From Prochilodus magdalenae (Eukaryota > Chordata > Actinopteri > Characiformes > Prochilodontidae), in the NCBI GenBank assembly GCA_024036415.1, contig JAMWET010000549.1, forward strand, positions 62,001 to 126,000: 64,000 nt of DNA, written 5' to 3'. Of this stretch, positions 56,666-64,000 are shown one piece after another. The position numbers were made by a program, and so were the translations under genes. Position 1 is the stretch's first letter, and every line of letters starts with the position of its first letter. The notes under the pieces are model-generated. The model saw only the letters and a list, made by a program, of their open reading frames with translations, made no database searches and had not been told where the DNA came from.

Positions 56666-57659
56666 GAACTGGAAGGAGAATCTGGTAGAGAGGTAGAGAT
56701 TATTAATCTGAACTGGATTAAACTGGAGTTAGTGTAGCGTGGCGGTGAACGGTGACGGGCGGGTTCTGGTCGGAACTGGGCTGATCACTGTCTACCCTGA
56801 ATCTTTAGTGTCCAGTATGAGTTATTGGGTCTCCAGTTTTACAGCCTCTACTATGAATGACTTGGTCTCCAGCCCACCGCGGATGGTGATTGACTGGTGT
56901 GAGTCACTGTCACACAGAACCGTGTTGGATTCGAGTCAGTTTCAGAATCAGAACACCATGACGACGACGATGATGATGATGATGACTGACAGCACATTCT
57001 CAGGCTGCACTCGAGTTCAGATCAGCATTTCAGACCTGATGTACGTTCCACCCTCAGCCAGCCAGCGCAGACTCAGCCCAGATGAGAATGGAGGCGGTGT
57101 AACTCCACCTTAACCAGTTTAGAGGCCCTGGTGGGGAGACATGTATATGTTTTCCAAAGCGATGGGGCTTCAAAATCCATTTTCGCCTCTACACAGCTTC
57201 GTGTCTCCTCTCAGCAGGGACCTTTTGATACCAGAAATAGTGGAGGAAGGCCACGCTATGGAAAACAATCAGCAGCTTCTTAAAGACCCCGATTTGTTCA
57301 GCCATCAGCGCGTGAACCAAAGCGCGGTCAGATATTCTCACCATGCGAGCCTCACCTACAGAATTCTGGTGTGGGAGTGAATACAGTACGGGATCGCTCC
57401 GGACCCCCTGAGCCGTTTACTACTCAGCAGTGAAAAATAAACACCTGCTCCTACTGCTCACAAACATAAACACACACTCCTGAAAAAAACAGGCATTTTC
57501 CAGGGATACTAAAATTCCTGCTGTAAGATTATATCAGTTATTTCAAATATGTGTAGAAATTCTGTGGAATGTGCAGATAGAGGAATTGGATTTCAAATGA
57601 AGCGGGAAAACTCAGAAACTGAGACTCCTGAACCTGTAGATCCAAATTAACTGTGTGAA
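56666..57659. other. Unique sequence, open frames without recognisable domain
   Basis: The 124-codon frame (56739-57113) includes a Met/Thr-rich stretch from a short (ACG/ATG)n repeat at 56959-56985. The 79-codon frame 57141-57380 has no domain. The sequence at 57125-57375 is complex and non-repetitive, but no exon is supported. Confidence 0.35.
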
Positions 57660-59185
57660 CAATGTCTATTCTGAATCTATACCATCCACTATGAATTTGT
57701 TAGCGTCTATTCTGAATCTTTAGCCTCCACTATGAATTTAGCGTCTATTCTGAATCTTTAGCCTCCACTATGAATTTGTTAGTGTCTATTCTAAATCTAT
57801 ACCATCCACTATGAATTAATTAGTGTCTATTCTGAATCTATACCATCCACTATGAATTTGTTAGTGTCTATTCTGAATCTTTAGCCTCCACTATGAATTT
57901 AGTGTCTATTCTGAATCTATACCATCCACTATGAATTTGTTAGTGTCTATTCTGAATCTTTAGCCTCCACTATGAATTTGTTAGTGTCTATTCTGAATCT
58001 ATACCATCCACTATGAATTTAGTGTCTATTCTGAATCTATACCATCCACTATGAATTTGTTAGTGTCTATTCTGAATCTATACCATCCACTATGAATTTG
58101 TTAGTGTCTATTCTGAATCTTTAGCATCCACTATGAATTTGTTAGCGTCTATTCTGAATCTTTAGCATCCACTATGAATTTGTTAGCGTCTATTCTGAAT
58201 CTTTAGCATCCACTATGAATTTGTTAGTGTCTATTCTGAATCTTTAGCATCCACTATGAATTTGTTAGTGTCTATTCTGAATCTTTAGCCTCCACTATGA
58301 ATTTGTTAGCGTCTATTCTGAATCTATACCGTCCACTATGAATTTGTTAGTGTCTATTCTGAATCTATACCATCCACTATGAATTTGTTAGTGTCTATTC
58401 TGAATCTATACCATCCACTATGAATTTGTTAGTGTCTATTCTGAATCTATACCATCCACTATGAATTTGTTAGTGTCTATTCTGAATCTATACCATCCAC
58501 TATGAATGTGTTAGTGTCTATTCTGAATCTTTAGCCTCCACTATGAATTTAGCGTCTATTCTGAATCTTTAGCCTCCACTATGAATTTGTTAGTGTCTAT
58601 TCTAAATCTATACCATCCACTATGAATTAATTAGTGTCTATTCTGAATCTATACCATCCACTATGAATTTGTTAGTGTCTATTCTGAATCTATACCATCC
58701 ACTATGAATTTGTTAGCGTCTATTCTGAATCTTTAGCCTCCACTATGAATTTGTTAGTGTCTATTCTAAATCTATACCATCCACTATGAATTAATTAGTG
58801 TCTATTCTGAATCTATACCATCCACTATGAATTTGTTAGTGTCTATTCTGAATCTATACCATCCACTATGAATGTGTTAGTGTCTATTCTGAATCTTTAG
58901 CCTCTACTATGAATTTGTTAGTGTCTATTCTGAATCTTTAGCATCCACTATGAATTTGTTAGTGTCTATTCTGAATCTTAAGCATCCACTATGAATGTGT
59001 TAGTGTCTATTCTGAATCTTTAGCCTCCACTATGAATTTGTTAGTGTCTATTCTGAATCTATACCATCCACTATGAATTTGTTAGCGTCTGTTCTGAATC
59101 TTTAGCCTCCACTATGAATTTGTTAGCGTCTATTATGAATCTTTAGCATCCACTATGAATTTGTTAGCGTCAATTCTGAATCTTT
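57660..59185. repeat. 41-bp minisatellite, about 37 copies
   Basis: Units contain CACTATGAATTTGTTAGTGT, CTATTCTGAATCTTTAGCC or CTATTCTGAATCTATACCAT and TCCACTATGAA. Shorter 38-bp variants lack GTT (AATTTAGTGTC). Two main types (TTTAGCCTCC and TATACCATCC) intermix in blocks. Confidence 0.96.
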
Positions 59186-59569
59186 AGCATCATTCACCAA
59201 TCTATAGAAATTTGTTAGTCCCTGCTATTCATCATTTAGTATCCAATATGAATTATTTGGTATGTGTTATGAATATTTCAGCACACGCAGTGAATTACTT
59301 ACCATACATTCTTCAGTGTATTGATTTTTCACATTTTCCATCATGAATTATATTTGAGCTACAATGTTTGTGTGAGTTCTTCACGATCTACAATACATTT
59401 TTTATTTCCCAGATTTAGTTATTCAGTCTCTGCTGTATAAACTAAGTGTAAGTTCTGTAGTCATGAGGAATAAAAGTATGGACCCTCATCCCAACCAAGC
59501 ACAACCTGCTCACCTGGTCCAGACTTTAAGGGGATGTGTGTGGATGGAGCGGTTGTTAGAGATACGTGT

Positions 59570-59611
<42 letters not shown>

Positions 59612-60345
59612 GTGCTAGCGTTCTCCTTAGCGAGCTGGATACGAGAGTCAGTACAGGGAACGCATCTCAATCTGGGGATTTGGAGCTTCCCTGCAGAACA
59701 AAGGAGACGCAGCAGGTGCCCTGAGAGCTGGACGTGCGCTAGGCTCGCAATCTGCAGTGTGCTGAAATGTGGAAAATAGCACTTCACGTTCTGTTATGGT
59801 CCGCATTTCACTCCCCACTGCTGGAAAGATGCCCAGATGGCGTTCTTCCAAACCCAGACTGAAAGGGACGGATCTACAGATACACCGATCTGTGTGAAGG
59901 TCTCGGGCACCTCAGCGACCTGATTAAAACCATCTCTCTGGACAGGAAGTGTGCGGTCACTGGGTGATATCTGGGGAACTGGTTTGAAGAACAGGTACCA
60001 GACATCCCCCAGGTTTGTTCTAACCAACCACCAGCACATATTCATAAAGTACGATTAGAGGCAGTGCAGGGAAAATGGCTCCAGAGCAGATGTTAATGAT
60101 TGGCTAAAAGGAGGGACTGCATGTGGGCGTGGCCAAAGACCATAGTGTGAAGGAAGTAGCTGAATCTGCAGGTGTATGGAAGCGTACGGTCATACGGGTC
60201 TACCAGCAGTGGATACAATCCCAGTCTACAGGGAATTCTCCTCGGAACTGTGCCAGGGAAGACCTCCACCACATCTGGACCACCTGACCAGTTCTCTGGT
60301 GTGAAAGTGTCTGAACACTGATGTGGCTACATCCAGGAACCTGTC
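59186..60345. repeat. 1.15-kb duplicated block, copy 1
   Basis: Runs from AGCATCATTCACCAATCTAT through a (CT)n repeat (59572-59608), GTGCTAGCGTTCTCCTTAGC and GGTTTGAAGAACAGGTACCA, to repeat B copy 4 and CATCCAGGAACCTGTCCAGT. Nearly identical to 61376-62540. The differences I can see include CTACAATAC/CTATAATAC, GGATGGAGC/GGACGGAGC, AGGGACGG/AGGGTCGG, GAAGGTCTC/AAAGGCCTC, a C-run length change and the (CT)n length, roughly 1%. The minus-strand frame 59794-60045 is unknown and also open in copy 2. Confidence 0.95.
60068..60345 (+). repeat. Interspersed repeat family B, copy 4 (inside block copy 1)
   Basis: Starts at GGCAGTGCAGGGAAAATGGC, lacking the first ~150 bp of the family (from GTGTTTAAGGTGG), and continues to CATCCAGGAACCTGTCCAGT, where the sequence becomes anomalous. 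Confidence 0.85.
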
Positions 60346-60480
60346 CAGTCCATGCTTTAGATCCAGTATGATTTGCTAGTGTACTGGTGAATCTGGTGGA
60401 GGGGTTCTCCACTGAATTTGTTAGGTATTCGGGCATCCACTAGTCAGGCAAAATCTTTACTGGCACTATGAATTTGTTAG
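60346..60480. other. Anomalous interleaved sequence (probable assembly artefact)
   Basis: Fragments of two sequences alternate. One is the continuation seen in the second block at 62540-62640 (GATCCAGT, GTACTGGT, GGTGGAGGGGTTC, GTCAGGCAAA, CTGGCA). The other is the 41-bp minisatellite (TTTAG, GATTTGCTAGTG, TGAATTTGTTAG, ATCCACTA, ATCTTTA, CTATGAATTTGTTAGC). No genuine recombination produces such fine alternation. Confidence 0.75.
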
Positions 60481-61375
60481 CGATTCGACTCTTTAGCCTC
60501 CACTATGAATTTGTTAGTGTCTATTCTGAATCTTTAGCCTCCACTATGAATTTGTTAGTGTCTATTCTGAATCTTTAGCCTCCACTATGAATTTGTTAGT
60601 GTCTATTCTGAATCTTTAGCATCCACTATGAATTTGTTAGCGTCTATTCTGAATCTTTAGCCTCCACTATGAATTCGTTAGCGTCTATTCTGAATCTTTA
60701 GCATCCACTATGAATTTGTTAGCGTCTATTCTGAATCTTTAGCCTCCACTATGAATTTGTTAGCGTCTATTCTGAATCTTTAGCATCCACTATGAATTTG
60801 TTAGCGTGAGGATCTTTAGCATCCACATGATTTGAGCGTCTATTCATCTTTAGCCTCCGCTATGAATTTTGTTAGCGTCTATTCTAAATCTTTATTATCC
60901 CACTGGATTTGGGGGCGTCTATTCGGAATCTTTAGCCTCCACTATGAATTCGTTAGCGTCTATTCTGAATCTTTAGCATCCACTATGAATTTGTTAGCGT
61001 CTATTCTGAATCTTTAGCATCCACTATGAATTTGTTAGTGTCTATTCTGAATCTTTAGCATCCACTATGAATTTGTTAGTGTCTATTCTGAATCTTTAGC
61101 CTCCACTATGAATTTGTTAGCGTCAATTCTGAATCTTTAGCATCCACTATGAATTTAGCGTCTATTCTGAATCTTTAGCCTCCACTATGAATTTGTTAGC
61201 GTCTATTCTGAATCTTTAGCCTCCACTATGAATTTGTTAGTGTCTATTCTGAATCTTTAGCCTCCACTATGAATTTGTTAGTGTCTATTCTGAATCTTTA
61301 GCATCCACTATGAATTTGTTAGCGTCTATTCTGAATCTTTAGCCTCCACTATGAATTTGTTAGCGTCTATTCTGA
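60481..61375. repeat. 41-bp minisatellite, second array, about 21 copies
   Basis: Same unit as 57660-59185, mainly the TTTAGCCTCC/TTTAGCATCC type. The segment 60800-60920 is anomalous (GTTAGCGTGAGGATCTTTAG, CCACATGATTTGAGCG, TTATCCCACTGGATTTGG, GGGGCGTCTATTCGG), unlike the otherwise regular array, and may be another consensus error. Confidence 0.93.
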
Positions 61376-61762
61376 ATCTTCATCATTCATCAATCTATAG
61401 AATTTTGTTAGTCCCTGCTATTCATCATTTAGTATCCAATATGAATTATTTGGTATGTGTTATGAATATTTCAGCACACGCAGTGAATTACTTACCATAC
61501 ATTCTTCAGTGTATTGATTTTTCACATTTTCCATCATGAATTATATTTGAGCTACAATGTTTGTGTGAGTTCTTCACGATCTATAATACATTTTTTATTT
61601 CCGAGATTTAGTTATTCAGTCTCTGCTGTATAAACTAAGTGTAAGTTCTGTAGTCATGAGGAATAAAAGTATGGACCCTCATCCCAACCAAGCACAACCT
61701 GCTCACCTGGTCCAGACTTTAAGGGGATGTGTGTGGACGGAGCGGTTGTTAGAGATACGTGT

Positions 61763-61800
<38 letters not shown>

Positions 61801-62540
61801 GTGCTAGCGTTCTCCTTAGCGAGCTGGATACGAGAGTCAGTACAGGGAACGCATCTCAATCTGGGGATTTGGAGCTTCCCTGCAGAACAAAGGAGACGCA
61901 GCAGGTGCCCTGAGAGCTGGACGTGCGCTAGGCTCGCAATCTGCAGTGTGCTGAAATGTGGAAAATAGCACTTCACGTTCTGTTATGGTCCGCATTTCAC
62001 TCCCACTGCTGGAAAGATGCCCAGATGGCGTTCTTCCAAACCCAGACTGAAAGGGTCGGATCTACAGATACACCGATCTGTGTAAAGGCCTCGGGCACCT
62101 CAGCGACCTGATTAAAACCATCCCTCTGGACAGGAAGTGTGCGGTCACTGGGTGATATCTGGGGAACTGGTTTGAAGAACAGGTACCAGACATCCCCCAG
62201 GTTTGTTCTAACCAACCACCAGCACATATTCATGAAGCACTGATTAGAGGCAGTGCAAGGAAAATGGCTCCAGAGCAGATGTTAATGATTGGCTGAAAGG
62301 AGGGACTGCATGTGGGCGTGGCCAAAGACCATAGTGTGAAGGAAGTAGCTGAATCTGCAGGTGTGTGGAAGCGTACGGTCATACGGGTCTACCAGCAGTG
62401 GATACAATCCCAGTCTACAGGGAATTCTCCTCGGAACTGTGCCAGGGAAGGCCTCCACCACATCTGGACCACCTGACCAGTTCTCTGATGTATGAGTGTC
62501 TGAACACTGATGTGGCTACATCCAGGAACCTGTCCAGTCC
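61376..62540. repeat. 1.15-kb duplicated block, copy 2
   Basis: Partner of 59186-60345, with a shorter (CT)n (61767-61797). Unlike copy 1 it continues into a coherent flank: repeat B copy 5 and then a Tc1-like element. This makes it the more trustworthy representative of the locus. Confidence 0.95.
62262..62540 (+). repeat. Interspersed repeat family B, copy 5
   Basis: Matches copies 1, 3 and 4 from GAAAATGGCTCCAGAGCAGA to CATCCAGGAACCTGTCCAGT, including GTGTGTGGAAGCGTACGGTC. It runs directly into the Tc1-like element that follows, and the open frame 62365-62874 crosses the junction. Confidence 0.85.
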
Positions 62541-62559
62541 ATGCCCGATCCAGTCCGAG

Positions 62560-63270
62560 CTGGTACTGGTGCTGGTGGAGGGGTTCCACACTGGTAGGTA
62601 CGGGTCAGTCAGGCAAACACTGGCAGTAGGACGACTCTTCCTGAGACGGGTCTCCACGGCTGAGCAGCTGCACACAAGCCTATGCTCAATGCCGAGTGTC
62701 AACCGGAGGGGTGTAAAGCTCCACCACTGGACTCTGGAGCAATGGAACCGGGTTCTCTGGAGTGATGATGGATCACGCTTCACTACCAGGCAGTCTGATG
62801 GAGGAATCTGGGTTTGGTGGATGAATCCAGGAGGACGCTCCCAGAGAGCCCACAGTATGGTGGAGGGGGGGTAATGGTCTGGGGGTTCAGGGTTTGGGCT
62901 CAGACCCTCAGTTCCAGTGAAGGGTGGTGTTAATGCTACAGCACACAGAGACGTTCTACACAGTTCTAGACTTCCAGCTTTGTTCAGCAGTTTAGGGAAG
63001 AACCCTTTCCTGTTCCAGCAGGACTGTGTCCCTGTGCACAAAGCCAAAGCCAGTGTCCGGTGGTCTGCCCAGAACCCTGATCTCAACCCCACTGAGCACC
63101 TTTGGGATTGACTGGGACAGCGATTCCGAGTCAGACCTTCTTGTCCAGCTTCAGTGGCTGACCTGACGAATGCTCTGAATGGACACCGTTCCCACAAACA
63201 CATGTCCGAAAAATAATGCTCAGGGTTTTGGAATGGGATGTCCAAGAAGCTCATACAGGTGTGATGCTCA
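62560..63270 (+). mobile_element. Tc1-like element, largely complete coding part, terminus uncertain
   Basis: From about 62600 (GGTCAGTCAGGCAAACACTG) through the transposase to GGATGTCCAAGAAGCTCATA (63238). Same family as 45900-46463. The 5' part is joined to repeat B copy 5, and no 5' terminal TGGCCATAAGTATG is visible. Confidence 0.8.
62620..63111 (+). pseudogene. Tc1-type transposase with all three catalytic blocks, interrupted
   Basis: In one frame it reads SVNRRGVKLHHWTLEQWNRV, LWSDDGSRFTTRQ (first Asp, with an extra residue in the SDES block), QSDGGIWVWWMNPGG, then a stop at 62872-62874. It continues SSLGKNPFLFQQDCVPVH (second Asp, QQDNAPVH-like) and NPDLNPTEHLWD (catalytic Glu; family norm NPIEHLWD) before a second stop at 63112. 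The N-terminal DNA-binding domain is missing or unreadable. Few lesions compared with the other transposases here suggest a relatively young copy. Confidence 0.85.
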
Positions 63271-64000
63271 AGAGTCCATACTGTTGGGCTGTTAGTGCAC
63301 GGTATATACTGCCACGTTCTGTAGCTGGGCCAGAGTCTAACAGGCCATGTAGAAACTGAGAACAAGCCTGGGAATGTGGGAACTCTGCCCTAGTGAAATC
63401 TGGAATTCCTCCTTGTTATTAATCACGCCCAGCTGCTGGGATCACGGCTTCTAAGCCATAACAGTGAAACATTCACCAGCTTGTTTATATCCAGCACTGA
63501 TGTGACAGAACCGCTCAGCTCAGAGGGAGATTTATAGAAATACAGCCGGCTCTGAGAACCGTATTTATCCGCCCGGAGCTCAGAACTCACCGGGAGAAAG
63601 CTGATACGTGAAGATTCGTTCTAAGGGTTTCCTTGACTGAACAGCTCTTCCTTCTCCCTGCTGTCCTTAAACTCCTTCAGACGCGATCCTGCTAGCTCTT
63701 CGTTTGGAATACTGCAGGTTTGGAAGTTTTCTGTTTATTAGGTCACATGCTATACGAGTTTAAGGCTCCACGTTCTCATAAACTGACTTTTTCTTAGTGC
63801 TTGTGGTTCTAGATTTGTGTATCTGGAGCTCCTACCATGCCACAAACTAAGACGTGACAGTGTTGTCAGCTGGACTCATGTCTCCTGCTGCTTCCCCAGT
63901 CTGGGTCTGTGCAGCGCAAAGAGGGGTCAGTAGAACTGTCCAGCAGAACCGCAGACGAGGGAACAAACAGATTAAAATTAATTGGCCATTCAGCACCAGC
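63271..64000. other. Unique sequence, no gene recognised
   Basis: No array, element end or supported reading frame in the last 730 bp. Confidence 0.45.

Overview
The window is nuclear DNA from a vertebrate, most likely a teleost fish and probably an ostariophysan. The evidence is the repeat content: several Tc1/mariner families, an L2-type LINE ending in the usual teleost 3' tail, a second LINE with a typical fish reverse-transcriptase C-terminus, two tRNA-derived SINE families and palindromic MITEs. The taxonomic call rests on recognising these families, not on a database match. I could not support any host protein-coding exon, tRNA or rRNA. The long open frames are read-through of tandem repeats, or transposase and reverse-transcriptase debris.

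Layout. 1-9.7 kb: mostly unique sequence with one interspersed-repeat copy (2.8 kb), a SINE (3.4 kb), a C-rich minisatellite (6.6-7.06 kb), a deleted mariner (7.8 kb) and repeat B copy 1 (8.26 kb). 9.7-24 kb: 63-, 42-, 17-, 32-, 73-, 22- and 15-bp tandem arrays, an AT-rich tract and a ~155-bp satellite. 24-31 kb: repeat B copy 3, disrupted by a retro-insertion; a 1.6-kb array of ~20-bp units; an 11-copy 59-bp array; and 1.2 kb of (TGTC)-type DNA. 31.6-39.7 kb: two copies of one Tc1 deletion derivative in opposite orientation, enclosing a 0.9-kb CCA-rich tract, a LINE fragment and a 2.2-kb array of 75-bp units that begins at the LINE's 3' end. 40-45 kb: a degenerate AT-rich tandem region, twelve 83-bp units built on CCATTTAAGGTGGAA, a ~20-bp array and two SINEs. 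45.9-53.8 kb: Tc1 remnants, an L2 fragment, a 1.2-kb 42-bp array, one full-length but frameshifted Tc1 element with TIRs and TA duplication (51760-52967), another Tc1 remnant and a MITE. 55-64 kb: a 36-bp array, a MITE pair, two 41-bp arrays each followed by a near-identical ~1.15-kb block, and a Tc1-like pseudogene.

By my tally, tandem arrays make up roughly a quarter of the window, which is unusually dense and would suit a subtelomeric or highly recombining location. The unique stretches between them include several AT-motif-rich, low-divergence-looking tracts that could be regulatory, but this cannot be shown from one sequence. There is no operon-like logic: the window is an intergenic or intronic landscape shaped by transposons and by tandem amplification of pieces of them.

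The observations most worth a second look are: (1) a stretch at 60346-60480 that reads as two sequences interleaved, joining two near-identical blocks, which suggests a false haplotype duplication in the assembly; (2) paired changes preserving a hairpin in the 59-bp array; (3) the CCATTTAAGGTGGAA motif, found both as MITE-like inverted pairs and as the core of two unrelated tandem arrays; (4) the inverted pair of identically deleted Tc1 copies; and (5) arrays apparently seeded from transposon ends.
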